Assembly (NCBI GenBank): GCA_036802945.1
Contig: DAIRVG010000005.1
Coordinates: forward strand, 1-64,000
Direction: 5' to 3'
Origin: Gp6-AA40 sp036802945
GTDB lineage: Bacteria > Acidobacteriota > Vicinamibacteria > Vicinamibacterales > UBA2999
Length of the DNA stretch: 64,000 nt
Shown piece by piece: positions 32,878-40,839 of this stretch. The notes beneath the pieces are model-generated. The model made no database searches, was not told where the DNA came from, and saw only the letters and a list, made by a program, of their open reading frames with translations. The stretch's first letter is position 1; each line of letters starts with the position of its first letter. The translations under genes were made by a program, and so were the position numbers.

Positions 32878-33564
32878 CTAGCGTCGCGATTTCGTTTCCC
32901 GCCATGGATACGATCTGCACACTTTCGCCATCGGGCACTCGTGGCATCTCGGCTTGCGCGCGACGCACACGGTCGCGCCGAGATCCATGAGCGCCTGGTT
33001 GAAGTCGAAGACGTGCTTGTGCGGCACGAGCGTTTCGGAAATCGCCCAGAGGTGCTTGCGCATCGCATGCGCCTTCGGATCGCCGCGGCGAACGAACACG
33101 CGGAAGAGGACGCGCGCGACGTTTGTGTCGAGGATCGCCGCACGCTCCCGGAATGCGAAGCTGCGGATCGCTCCGGCAGTGTAAGCGCCAATCCCCTTGA
33201 ACGATAGGAGCGTTGCTTCATCTGAGGGAAGCTGGCCGCCGTACCGTGCGACAGACTCGCACGCAATCGCGTGAAGACGCCGGGGACGGATGTTGTAGCC
33301 GAGCGGCCGCCATGTCTCTGCGGCGTCGTCAGGGGGCGCCGCGGCGAGTGCCTCGAGCGACGGGTATTTGCCGAGCCACTCGTGATATTTCGGCAGCACG
33401 CGATCGACCTGCGTCTGCTGAAGCATCATCTCGGAGACAAGGATGTGGTACGGGTCGGCCGTGCGGCGCCAGGGAAGATCGCGTCCGTGCTGCCGGTACC
33501 AGCCGAGGAGCGTGCGCCGGAAGCGTTGACGGGCCGGCGGTGGCGGCAGGGAGGGGGCGGACAT
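32878..33564 (-). CDS. mutY: A/G-specific adenine glycosylase MutY, short form
   Basis: A 228-residue base-excision-repair enzyme that removes adenine mispaired with 8-oxoguanine. The HhH-GPD domain has SEMMLQQTQV (catalytic Glu), LLSFKGIGAYTAGAI (helix-hairpin-helix) and ILDTNVARV (catalytic Asp). The [4Fe-4S] loop has correct spacing: Cys-x6-Cys-x2-Cys-x5-Cys in CVARKPRCHECPMAKVC. The protein stops about 10 residues later, so the C-terminal NUDIX-like domain that normally recognises 8-oxoG is absent (typical MutY is about 350 residues). It is divergent from the cobalamin adenosyltransferase gene. Confidence 0.92.
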   Translation of the reverse strand: MSAPSLPPPPARQRFRRTLLGWYRQHGRDLPWRRTADPYHILVSEMMLQQTQVDRVLPKYHEWLGKYPSLEALAAAPPDDAAETWRPLGYNIRPRRLHAIACESVARYGGQLPSDEATLLSFKGIGAYTAGAIRSFAFRERAAILDTNVARVLFRVFVRRGDPKAHAMRKHLWAISETLVPHKHVFDFNQALMDLGATVCVARKPRCHECPMAKVCRSYPWRETKSRR

Positions 33565-33571
33565 CCACCCC

Positions 33572-33577
33572 TATAAT
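33572..33577 (+). promoter_or_regulatory. TATAAT box 7 bases before the pduO GTG
   Basis: A perfect -10 consensus ending 7 bases before the GTG at 33585, with no room for a ribosome binding site, implying a leaderless mRNA. No clear -35 was seen. Confidence 0.5.
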
Positions 33578-33584
33578 TCCACGC

Positions 33585-34124
33585 GTGAAGATCTACACAA
33601 AGACCGGCGATTCCGGCGAGACGTCGCTGTTCGACAACACGCGGGTCTCCAAGGCGGATGCGCGGGTCGATGCGTACGGCGAGGTGGACGAGGTAAATGC
33701 CTGCCTGGGTGCGGCGCGGGCGGCTGGCGTGGACGCCGACACGTCGGCGCTGATCGAGGGGCTGCAGAAGGATTTGTTCGCGCTCGGGGCTCGACTGGCC
33801 GATCCGTCGGCGCGCATCGCGGAGCGCGTCACGAAGGCCGCCATCACCGACGCCGATGTTCAGCGGCTCGAGCAGGCGATCGATCGTCTCGAGGCGACGT
33901 TGCCTCCGCTGCGCCGATTCATTCTACCGGGCGGATCGTCGGCGGGCGCGCTGCTGCACCTGGCGCGCACCGTCTGCCGTCGCGCCGAGCGGCGGGTGAT
34001 CGGGCTCGGGGCAGGTGCGGTCGAACCGATCCTGATCATCTACCTCAATCGGCTGTCCGATCTGTTGTTCGTAATGGCGCGCGCCGCCAATCATCGCGCC
34101 GGAGCTCCGGAAACGGAGTGGTAA
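33585..34124 (+). CDS. pduO: Cob(I)alamin adenosyltransferase, PduO type
   Basis: A 179-residue enzyme that transfers the adenosyl group of ATP to cob(I)alamin to form coenzyme B12. The N-terminal ATP-binding KIYTKTGDSGETSLF and the C-terminal RTVCRRAERRVIGL with LNRLSDLLFVMAR are characteristic. It starts with a GTG at 33585, because the ATP-site motif begins at the next codon. The upstream TATAAT suggests a leaderless transcript. It is the first gene of a plus-strand run into hpnCDE; a heptamer palindrome separates it from hpnC. Confidence 0.95.
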   Translation: MKIYTKTGDSGETSLFDNTRVSKADARVDAYGEVDEVNACLGAARAAGVDADTSALIEGLQKDLFALGARLADPSARIAERVTKAAITDADVQRLEQAIDRLEATLPPLRRFILPGGSSAGALLHLARTVCRRAERRVIGLGAGAVEPILIIYLNRLSDLLFVMARAANHRAGAPETEW

Positions 34125-34128
34125 TGAA

Positions 34129-34222
34129 AAATCCCAAATCCCAAATCCCAAATTCCAAATCAAAACGGCAATCGGGGGACGTGGGCGGTGGGGTTTGGAC
34201 TTTGGGATGTGGGCGTTGGGAG
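34129..34222 (+). repeat. Heptamer palindrome (AAATCCC) between pduO and hpnC
   Basis: The left arm at 34129-34161 is AAATCCC three times, AAATTCC and AAATC, starting 4 bases after the pduO stop. The right arm at 34191-34222 is G-rich (GGGTTTGGACTTTGGGATG and onward) with several GGG runs. The right arm is translated as the first residues of hpnC. Confidence 0.88.
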
Positions 34223-35118
34223 TTGTAACCGAAGCGTACGCGTCGTGCGAACGTGCCGCGCGCGGGCACTATGAAAATTTCCCGGTCGCTTCAATGCTGG
34301 TGCCGCGGCAGATGCGCCGGCACGTGGCGGCCGTCTATGCATTCGCACGGGCTGCCGACGATTTCGCGGACGAGGAGAGCCGCGCGGATGCTGAGCGCCT
34401 CGAGTTGCTCCACGGCTGGGAGGTCCGGCTGCACCACGCCGCGGATTCATCGGAGGCTGGGCCGGCACCACGTCCGGGAGAGCCCTCGAACGCCGTCGAG
34501 ATCTTCATCGCGCTTGGCGAGACCATTCGATCCCTGTCTCTGCCTGTGCGTCTCTTTGAAGATCTTCTCAGCGCGTTCCGGCAGGACGTTACCGTGAAGC
34601 GGTACGGGACGTGGGACCACGTCATGGACTATTGCCGACGGTCCGCCAACCCCGTGGGACGCCTTGTCCTTCGCATCGCGGGGTACCACGACGCGCGGCT
34701 CGACGGCTGGTCGGATGCGATGTGCGCTGCGCTCCAGCTGACGAACTTCTGGCAGGACCTGAAAGTCGACTTCGACAAAGGACGGATTTATCTGCCCGCA
34801 GATGAGCGCGAGCGGTACGGCGCGGTTGAGGCAGATCTGGCTGCCGACCGGATGACGCCAGGGTGGCAGCGGGCGCTTGGGACCGCAGCCGCGCGCACAA
34901 GGCTGCTTTTCGACGAGGGACGCGCGATCTGTGACGGCGTCGACGGCCGCCTGCGCTACGAGCTTCGTGCGACCTGGCTTGGAGGCGTGCGGATCCTGGA
35001 TCGGCTGGAGCAATCGCGATTCGATGTGATCGTTCGACGGCCGTCCCTGGGTGCGCGGGATGCGCTGTGGATCGCGCCGCGGGTCGTCGCGTGGCGTCCG
35101 ACCGTCGCGCTGCCATGA
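34207..35118 (+). CDS. hpnC: Squalene synthase HpnC
   Basis: A 303-residue trans-isoprenyl-diphosphate-synthase-fold enzyme of the HpnCDE route from farnesyl diphosphate to squalene; HpnC converts presqualene diphosphate onward to hydroxysqualene. Features are AYASCERAARGHYENFPVAS, AFARAADDFADEE (first Asp-rich motif, about residues 45-57) and LTNFWQDLKVDFDKGRIYLP (second motif). The ATG at 34207 gives MWALGVV, all from the repeat arm; TTG at 34195 or 34216 are alternatives, and there is no independent ribosome binding site. It overlaps hpnD by ATGA. Confidence 0.94.
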   Translation: MWALGVVTEAYASCERAARGHYENFPVASMLVPRQMRRHVAAVYAFARAADDFADEESRADAERLELLHGWEVRLHHAADSSEAGPAPRPGEPSNAVEIFIALGETIRSLSLPVRLFEDLLSAFRQDVTVKRYGTWDHVMDYCRRSANPVGRLVLRIAGYHDARLDGWSDAMCAALQLTNFWQDLKVDFDKGRIYLPADERERYGAVEADLAADRMTPGWQRALGTAAARTRLLFDEGRAICDGVDGRLRYELRATWLGGVRILDRLEQSRFDVIVRRPSLGARDALWIAPRVVAWRPTVALP

Positions 35119-35939
35119 GTCGGGACACCAGCTTCTACTATTCGTTCCTGGTCCTTCCACCGCGCAAACGCAGCGCCATTGTCGCGGTGTGGGATTTCTG
35201 TCGCGCCGTCGACGATGCTGTGGACGAGACCCCGGTGGGAACCAGTGCAGACGTCCGGTTGTCCCTCTGGCGCGATGAGCTGGCGGCCTGCTATTCCGAC
35301 GCTCCGGGCGTCGCCCCGCGCACGACACAAGGACGCAACCTGCGGCCCTGCATCCGCGAATTTGCCCTGCCGCGCAGGCCATTCGAAGATCTGATCGAAG
35401 GCGTCGAAATGGACCTGGCCCGCGTGCGCTACGAGACTTTTGACGCGCTGGCGGGATACTGCCGCCGCGTGGCGTCTGCCGTCGGCCTCGTCTGTGTCGA
35501 AATCTTCGGCTATGAGGATTCCGCCGCGCGCTCTTATGCGGTTGATCTCGGAATAGCGCTGCAGCTCACCAACATCATCCGCGACGTTGCGGCCGATCTG
35601 AGGAACGGCCGTGTCTACCTGCCCGCCGAAGATCTGGCGCGCTTCCAGGTGACCGAGGACGACCTGCGTGCCGGGCGTGTGACCCCCGCGGTCCGAGGCC
35701 TGATGCGGTACGAGTGTGAGCGCGCGCGGTCGTACTACGCGAAAGCCGCCGCCACGCTCCCACCGGCCGATCGGCGCAGCCTTCTAGCCGCCGAAATCAT
35801 GGGGGCGATCTATTTCGAAATCCTGCGCAGCATCGAGCGCAACGGGTACGACGTGTTCAGCACGAGGATTCGCGTACCGCGTCCATACCGTGCAGTGATT
35901 GCGCTTCGGTTATGGGCGCGCGCGATGTTCCGCAATTGA
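35115..35939 (+). CDS. hpnD: Presqualene diphosphate synthase HpnD
   Basis: A 274-residue enzyme that condenses two farnesyl diphosphates to presqualene diphosphate. Motifs are FYYSFLVLPPRKRSAIVAVWDFCRAVDDAVDE (given as parts: FYYSFLVLPP and CRAVDDAVDE), EGVEMDLARVRYETF, and the second Asp-rich motif LTNIIRDVAADLRNGRVYLP. It starts at the ATG overlapping the hpnC stop, and its own 3' end overlaps hpnE by 28 bases. The three enzymes are therefore translationally linked and feed hopanoid synthesis; the squalene-hopene cyclase is not in the window. Confidence 0.96.
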   Translation: MSRDTSFYYSFLVLPPRKRSAIVAVWDFCRAVDDAVDETPVGTSADVRLSLWRDELAACYSDAPGVAPRTTQGRNLRPCIREFALPRRPFEDLIEGVEMDLARVRYETFDALAGYCRRVASAVGLVCVEIFGYEDSAARSYAVDLGIALQLTNIIRDVAADLRNGRVYLPAEDLARFQVTEDDLRAGRVTPAVRGLMRYECERARSYYAKAAATLPPADRRSLLAAEIMGAIYFEILRSIERNGYDVFSTRIRVPRPYRAVIALRLWARAMFRN

Positions 35940-37357
35940 GCGCCGACGCGATCGTGATTGGTGGCGGCTTTGCGGGACTCAGCGCCGCCACGGCTCTCGC
36001 GGAGCATGGCAGGCGCGTCCTCGTCCTGGAAGCGCGACCCACGCTGGGCGGTCGCGCGACCGCATTCACCGACCCGGCGACGGGCGAGCGTGTTGATAAC
36101 GGTCAACACGTCCTGCTCGGCTGTTATCGCGACACGTTTACCTTTCTTCGGCGGATTGGCGCCGCCGATCACGTGCACGTGCACGATCGGCTCGCCGTCG
36201 ACTTCATCGATCGCGGCGGCCGCGCCTCTCGTCTCGCGTGCCCGTCGCTTCCGCCTCCTCTCAATCTGCTTGGCGGGCTGATGACGTGGCCCGCGCTTGG
36301 TTGGAGCGATCGACTCGCCGCCCTCCGCATGCGCGCAGCGCTTCGCGAGTCACGCGGGCCCGGAGGGTCCGCGCCGCACGAGTCGAGCGTAGGGCGGGGC
36401 GTTGCGCCCCGCCAAGAGACCGTGCGGGAGTGGCTGACGCGTCACCATCAGACTCCGCGATTGATCGAAATGCTCTGGGAACCGATTGCCGTCGCCTCGC
36501 TCAATCAGCCGATCGATGTCGCGGCCGCTGTGCCCTTTGCGCGCGTGCTCGCCGAGATGCTCGGCGGCGATTCACGCGATGCCTCGCTTGCACTGCCGAT
36601 CAAGCCGCTCGACGAGATGTACGCGATGCCGGCACGAACATTTATCGAGATGCACGGAGGGGAAGTGCTGACGAACTCGCCGGCGCGGATTCTTGTCGGC
36701 GGACCCACAGGGTCCGCCCCGCAGGCATCGGTGACGGATTTTGAGTCCAGCGGCGCGGACCCTCTGGGTCCGCGGGTCGTAGTGCGCGACGAAGTGTTTC
36801 ACGCCGGCGTCGTGATTTGCGCGGTGCCATGGTTCGCACTCTCCGAAGTATTTCCCGGACATCCGTCGCCCATTGGAGATACGCTCGACGCCGCCGATGC
36901 CACCGACGCCTCACCGATCGTGACAGTCAACCTCTGGTTCGATCGCATTGTCACCGAGCACGCAGTTGTCGGCTTGCCAGGTCGGACGATGCAGTGGGTG
37001 TTCGACAAGCGCAGGGTGTTTGGAGAGCAGGCGTCGCACCTGTCGCTGGTGTCGAGTGGTGCCGACGCGGTCGTGTCGCGGACGAACGAGGAATTGATCG
37101 CGCTTGCCGTGTCGGAGGTGAACGAGGCCCTTCCGTCGGCCCGGTCCGCCACCGTGAAGCGTGCCGTCGTCGTTCGCGAGAAGCGCGCCACCTTTTCCGT
37201 CGCACCAGGGCAGCCGCCGCGGCCGGTGACGCGTACCGCGCTGCCCGGTCTGCTGCTGGCGGGTGATTGGATCGACACGGGCCTGCCGGCTACCATCGAA
37301 AGCGCGGCGCGAAGCGGCCACATGGCCGCGGCCGCAGCGATTGAAATGTCCAAATGA
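35912..37357 (+). CDS. hpnE: Hydroxysqualene dehydroxylase HpnE with repeat insertions
   Basis: A 481-residue FAD enzyme that turns hydroxysqualene into squalene. The N-terminus holds the dinucleotide motif AIVIGGGFAGLSAATALAEHG and the ARPTLGGRA that follows; ERVDNGQHVLLGCY is typical of the family, and the C-terminus has LAGDWIDTGLPATIESAARSG. Compared with the family it has extra low-complexity segments: GPGGSAPHESSVGRGVAPR (about residues 148-166) and GGPTGSAPQASVT through GADPLGPR (about 262-288). Each is encoded by GC-rich hairpin repeats inserted in frame. They probably form surface loops. It overlaps hpnD (28 bases) and thiI (ATGA). Confidence 0.93.
   Translation: MGARDVPQLSADAIVIGGGFAGLSAATALAEHGRRVLVLEARPTLGGRATAFTDPATGERVDNGQHVLLGCYRDTFTFLRRIGAADHVHVHDRLAVDFIDRGGRASRLACPSLPPPLNLLGGLMTWPALGWSDRLAALRMRAALRESRGPGGSAPHESSVGRGVAPRQETVREWLTRHHQTPRLIEMLWEPIAVASLNQPIDVAAAVPFARVLAEMLGGDSRDASLALPIKPLDEMYAMPARTFIEMHGGEVLTNSPARILVGGPTGSAPQASVTDFESSGADPLGPRVVVRDEVFHAGVVICAVPWFALSEVFPGHPSPIGDTLDAADATDASPIVTVNLWFDRIVTEHAVVGLPGRTMQWVFDKRRVFGEQASHLSLVSSGADAVVSRTNEELIALAVSEVNEALPSARSATVKRAVVVREKRATFSVAPGQPPRPVTRTALPGLLLAGDWIDTGLPATIESAARSGHMAAAAAIEMSK
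36354..36413. repeat. Two GC-rich hairpins within hpnE, first insertion
   Basis: Hairpin A at 36354-36372 is GCGGGCCC-GGA-GGGTCCGC (one mismatch). Hairpin B at 36393-36413 is GGCGGGGCG-TTG-CGCCCCGCC (9-bp perfect stem). Both are read through in frame. Confidence 0.85.
36698..36774. repeat. Two CGGACCC hairpins within hpnE, second insertion
   Basis: Hairpin C at 36698-36718 is GGCGGACCC-ACA-GGGTCCGCC, and hairpin D at 36754-36774 is CGCGGACCC-TCT-GGGTCCGCG. Both are perfect 9-bp stems. D has the same stem as the hairpin in the symporter gene at 23742-23762. Confidence 0.9.
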
Positions 37358-38562
37358 ACTCGATCGTCATCCACTACCAGGAACTTGCGCTCAAGGGCAA
37401 AAACCGTCCTTGGTTCATCGGCCGGCTGGTCCGCAATCTCAGGCGGGCGCTCGCGGATCTCGACGTGGTCGAAGTGCGAGCGTTGATGGGTCGCATCGAG
37501 GTGAAGCTCGGTCCGGACACGAGCCGCGAGCAGGCGGGCGACCGCATCCGGCGGACGTTCGGCATCGCGAATTTCTCGTACGCGCGCCGGACCGCCCTCG
37601 ATCTGAGTGTGATCACGCGCGCGATCCTCGGAGATCTCGCGGACCACACCTGTCGCAGCTTTCGTGTCAGCGTACGGCGCGCGGACAAGCGATTCCCGAT
37701 GACCTCGCCGCAGGTCGAGCGCGAGGTTGGAGGGCAGATCAAGGCGGCTCGCGGATGGACGGTCGATCTCGACGATGCCGAGCTCACGGTGCACGTCGAG
37801 CTGCTCAGCAACGAGGCGTTCTACTTTTTCGGGAAGGAACGGGGACCGGGCGGACTTCCGACTGGCACTGCGGGTCGCGTCACGTGCCTCCTCTCCGGCG
37901 GGATTGACTCGCCCGTGGCGGCGCACCGGATGATGAAGCGCGGCTGCGCTGTCAACTTCGTCCACTTCCACAGCTATCCGATCCTCTCGCGCGCATCGAT
38001 CGAGAAGGCGCGCGAGCTCGTGCGCCTGCTGACGACATGGCAGCAGCGCTCCCGCTTGTATCTGGTGGCATTTGGCGATCTCCAGCAGCAGGTCGTGCTG
38101 GCCGTTCCCGGCCCGATGCGCGTCATCGTCTATCGACGGCTGATGCTTCGCATTGCGGAGAAGATCGCGCTGGCGCGCGGCGCGAAGGCGCTCATCACGG
38201 GTGACGTCGTCGGCCAGGTTGCGTCGCAGACGCTCGAGAACCTGCAGGTGATCGGCAGTGTCGCCACGCTGCCCGTATTCCGTCCGCTGATTGGAATGGA
38301 CAAGGAAGAAATCATGGCGGAAGCGCAGAGGATCGGCAGCTTTGCGATTTCCATCATTCCCGACCAGGACTGCTGCACGCTATTCACCCCCCGCAATCCG
38401 CTCACGCGCGGGCGGCTTGCGACCGTCGAAGCCGCGGAGCGCGCGCTGCCGATCGACGAGCTGGTGGAAAGTGCGGTGGCCGGCGCCGTCGTGGAAGAGT
38501 TCGAATTTCCGGTGGTAGGATCCGTAGTCAGCCCGCGGCTGGCAGCGGGCAGCGGGCAGTGA
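37354..38562 (+). CDS. thiI: tRNA 4-thiouridine synthetase ThiI
   Basis: A 402-residue enzyme that adenylates U8 of tRNA for sulphur transfer (and can serve thiazole synthesis). It has an N-terminal ferredoxin-like and THUMP region (residues 1-170), then the PP-loop LLSGGIDSPVAAHRMMKRG (about 180-198), FHSYP and ALITGDVVGQVASQTLENL. Cysteines in DQDCCTLFTPRNP are also typical. It lacks the C-terminal rhodanese domain found in E. coli ThiI. The C-terminal tail RLAAGSGQ is encoded by the left arm of a heptamer palindrome. The start overlaps the hpnE stop (ATGA). Confidence 0.95.
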   Translation: MNSIVIHYQELALKGKNRPWFIGRLVRNLRRALADLDVVEVRALMGRIEVKLGPDTSREQAGDRIRRTFGIANFSYARRTALDLSVITRAILGDLADHTCRSFRVSVRRADKRFPMTSPQVEREVGGQIKAARGWTVDLDDAELTVHVELLSNEAFYFFGKERGPGGLPTGTAGRVTCLLSGGIDSPVAAHRMMKRGCAVNFVHFHSYPILSRASIEKARELVRLLTTWQQRSRLYLVAFGDLQQQVVLAVPGPMRVIVYRRLMLRIAEKIALARGAKALITGDVVGQVASQTLENLQVIGSVATLPVFRPLIGMDKEEIMAEAQRIGSFAISIIPDQDCCTLFTPRNPLTRGRLATVEAAERALPIDELVESAVAGAVVEEFEFPVVGSVVSPRLAAGSGQ

Positions 38563-38598
38563 CTCTTCTGCCGGCTGCCCGCTGCATGCTGCCGGCTC
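38536..38598 (+). repeat. Heptamer palindrome (AGCGGGC) at the thiI 3' end
   Basis: The left arm is GGCTGGC, AGCGGGC twice, AGTGACT, partly coding for the ThiI tail and including its stop. The right arm is CTGCCGG, CTGCCCG, CTGCATG, CTGCCGG. The unit is related to the one at 21672-21750. It ends 17 bases before the fbaB GTG. Confidence 0.87.
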
Positions 38599-38614
38599 AT
38601 GAGCGAGGTGTGAC

Positions 38615-39700
38615 GTGACGACACTAAGCGGAGTTGCAACGGGGGAAGGTATCGGCCGGATCGAATCGATCCTTGGCGACGAAGCGTCGCTTCTTGCTCA
38701 CCAGTGCCGCACGATTCCGCGCGAAAGCCTCCACCTTCCCGGCCCGGACTTCGTGGACCGAATCCTCACCCCCACCGACCGGCCGCCGCGCGTACTTGGT
38801 AGCCTGCAGTGGCTTTTCGACACCGGTCGGCTTTCGCGCACAGGCTACGTCTCCATCCTTCCGGTCGATCAGGGCATCGAGCATTCGGCGGGCGCGTCGT
38901 TTGCGCCGAACACCGCGTACTTCGATCCCGAGAACATCGTGAAGCTCGCGATCGAGGGGGGATGCAACGCGGTCGCGTCGACGCTGGGCGTGCTCGGGTC
39001 GGTCGCGCGACGGTACGCACACCGTATTCCGTTCATCGTGAAGTTGAATCACAACGAGTTCATCTCGTATCCAAATGCCTACGATCAGATCCGTTTTGCC
39101 AGCGTGAAGCAGGCGTGGGACATGGGTGCGGCGGGAGTCGGCGCGACAATCTATTTCGGATCGGAAGAATCCAAGCGGCAGATCCAGGAAGTCACCGCGA
39201 TGTTCCAGGAGGCCCATGAGCGCGGCATGTTCACCGTGCTGTGGTGCTACCTGCGCAACGCCGCCTTCAAGACGAAAGAGGCGGACTATCACCTCGCAGC
39301 CGATTTGACCGGACAGGCCAATCATCTCGGCGTCACCCTCGAGGCGGACATCATCAAGCAGAAGCTGCCCGAGACCAACGGCGGCTACAACGCGCTCAAC
39401 TTCGGCAAGACACACAAGTCGGTTTACTCGCAGCTGACGACCGACAATCCGATTGACTTGACGAGATACCAGCTCGCGAACTGCTACATGGGGCGCGCGC
39501 CGCTCATCAACTCCGGCGGCGCATCGTCTGGTGAAACCGATCTCAAGGAAGCCGTGCGCACCGCCGTCATCAACAAACGGGCGGGTGGAACGGGTCTCAT
39601 TTCCGGTCGGAAGGCGTTTCAGCGGCCGATGAAAGAAGGCGTGGGGTTACTGAACGCGATCCAGGACGTCTACCTGACGAAGGAAGTCACGGTCGCCTGA
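38615..39700 (+). CDS. fbaB: Class I fructose-bisphosphate aldolase, FbaB/DhnA type
   Basis: A 361-residue aldolase of the archaeal-type class I family, which cleaves fructose 1,6-bisphosphate through a Schiff-base lysine. Typical segments are ILPVDQGIEHSAGASFA, IPFIVKLNHNEFISY, WDMGAAGVGATIYFGS, VLWCYLRN, ADIIKQKLPETNGG and INSGGASSGETDLKEAV. The GTG start has GAGGTG 6 bases upstream. It follows thiI across a heptamer palindrome. The 3' end overlaps the convergent NUDIX gene by 14 bases. Confidence 0.95.
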   Translation: MTTLSGVATGEGIGRIESILGDEASLLAHQCRTIPRESLHLPGPDFVDRILTPTDRPPRVLGSLQWLFDTGRLSRTGYVSILPVDQGIEHSAGASFAPNTAYFDPENIVKLAIEGGCNAVASTLGVLGSVARRYAHRIPFIVKLNHNEFISYPNAYDQIRFASVKQAWDMGAAGVGATIYFGSEESKRQIQEVTAMFQEAHERGMFTVLWCYLRNAAFKTKEADYHLAADLTGQANHLGVTLEADIIKQKLPETNGGYNALNFGKTHKSVYSQLTTDNPIDLTRYQLANCYMGRAPLINSGGASSGETDLKEAVRTAVINKRAGGTGLISGRKAFQRPMKEGVGLLNAIQDVYLTKEVTVA

Positions 39701-40229
39701 GACTGCTCTTCAAAAATTCCTCGAGAGCATCCTTCGTACTCCGGAACGCCAGCTCGTCCCACGGGATCCGTTCCGGCTCGAACAGCTGCGCTTCGAGCCC
39801 CTCGTCATCGCAGGCGAGGCAGCCGCCAATCGACGTTGCCGCGAAGGCAATGATGATCACAGCGACTCCCGGGTAGGAATAGACGTTGACCAGACGGTCG
39901 AGACGGATGTCGAGGCCGCACTCCTCGCGTGCCTCGCGCAGCGCCGCGTTTTCAACGGTTTCTCCGCGGTCGATGAAGCCACCCGGAAACACCCACTTAC
40001 CGTAGCCCGGCTCGATTGCTCGCTTCACCAGAACGATGCGCCCGCGCTCGTCGGTGATGATCGTGCCGACCGCGACCTTCGGGTCGATGTAGTGCACGAA
40101 GTTGCATCGCGAGCAGACGAGGCGGGGCGGCTCGGTCGCCTTGAGCAATCGTGATTCGAGGGTGCCGCCGCACTGCGGGCAGAACCGGAGAGCCTCGTTG
40201 AACACCGTATAATCTTGCTTCATGTCCAT
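39687..40229 (-). CDS. NUDIX hydrolase with N-terminal zinc ribbon
   Basis: A 180-residue protein. The N-terminal zinc ribbon has CPQCGG and CSRCNF (about residues 21-46). The NUDIX domain with VFPGGFIDRGETVENAALRE and AREECGLDI (about 80-110) follows. This layout resembles NudC-type NADH pyrophosphatase relatives and ADP-ribose hydrolases; the substrate is unknown. ATG 40229 or 40223 are both possible. The second overlaps the ATG of def on the opposite strand, so the two genes share their start region. Confidence 0.88.
   Translation of the reverse strand: MDMKQDYTVFNEALRFCPQCGGTLESRLLKATEPPRLVCSRCNFVHYIDPKVAVGTIITDERGRIVLVKRAIEPGYGKWVFPGGFIDRGETVENAALREAREECGLDIRLDRLVNVYSYPGVAVIIIAFAATSIGGCLACDDEGLEAQLFEPERIPWDELAFRSTKDALEEFLKSSLRRP
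40208..40213 (+). promoter_or_regulatory. TATAAT box 8 bases before the def ATG
   Basis: A perfect -10 consensus; 8 bases separate it from the ATG at 40222, and there is no ribosome binding site between, suggesting a leaderless def mRNA. It lies inside the N-terminal codons of the region upstream of the divergent NUDIX gene. Confidence 0.5.
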
Positions 40230-40749
40230 TCTGAAAGTCGCGCGCATGGGCCATCCGGTCCTGCGTGAGCGCGCGCGGCCCCTCGACAAGTCCGACATCA
40301 AGAGCGCGGTCGTTCAGAAGCTGATCGACGACATGATTGACACGATGCACGAATACCACGGCGTCGGTCTTGCGGGACCCCAGGTGCACGAAGGACTGCG
40401 CATGTTCGTGGCACTTCTGGACGATGAGCCCGACTCGAAGAGCCCGGCGGTCGTCGTCATCAACCCCGAGATCATTCCCAATACACAGGCGATCGAGGAA
40501 GGATGGGAAGGCTGCCTCAGCATCCCCGACATTCGCGGAATGGTGCCGCGCTACACGGACGTCACCCTGAAGGCGATTGACCGTGACGGCCGCAGCGTCG
40601 ATCTGCAGTTGAAGAACTTCGCTGCGCGAGTGGCGCAGCACGAAACCGATCACCTGGACGGCGTGCTGTTCTTCGATCGGATGAAGTCGATGCAGTCGCT
40701 CACGTTCCTGGATGAGTACTCACGGTTCTGGGCCAAGGATGAGGACTAA
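40222..40749 (+). CDS. def: Peptide deformylase
   Basis: A 175-residue metalloenzyme that removes the N-formyl group from new proteins. The three motifs are GVGLAGPQV (motif 1, Gly in place of the usual second Ala), EGCLSIP (metal-binding Cys) and QHETDHLDG (two His ligands and catalytic Glu). The start ATG 40222 is preceded by TATAAT and no ribosome binding site. The stop codon is followed within 6 bases by the heptamer palindrome that leads into the SDR gene. Confidence 0.97.
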   Translation: MSILKVARMGHPVLRERARPLDKSDIKSAVVQKLIDDMIDTMHEYHGVGLAGPQVHEGLRMFVALLDDEPDSKSPAVVVINPEIIPNTQAIEEGWEGCLSIPDIRGMVPRYTDVTLKAIDRDGRSVDLQLKNFAARVAQHETDHLDGVLFFDRMKSMQSLTFLDEYSRFWAKDED

Positions 40750-40754
40750 GACAA

Positions 40755-40839
40755 CGCCCAATACCCCACTTCCAACTCCCAAGCCGGCCAGGTGCGGCGA
40801 TAGAAGGCTCCTTGGGCGTTGGGAATTGGGAGGTGGGGA
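40755..40839 (+). repeat. Heptamer palindrome with built-in Shine-Dalgarno and GGG runs
   Basis: The left arm at 40755-40782 is CGCCCAA, TACCCCA, CTTCCAA, CTCCCAA. The right arm at 40812-40839 is TTGGGCG, TTGGGAA, TTGGGAG, GTGGGGA, directly followed by the TTG start of the SDR gene. The right arm has four G-runs with 4-base loops (a G-quadruplex pattern) and contains GGGAGG, 6 bases before the start. The left arm can pair with it over its whole length. Confidence 0.9.

Noticed and set aside
33585..38562. Horizontally acquired island around pduO-hpnCDE-thiI
   Set aside because: Codon use matches the neighbours, and there is no integrase, tRNA or flanking direct repeat.
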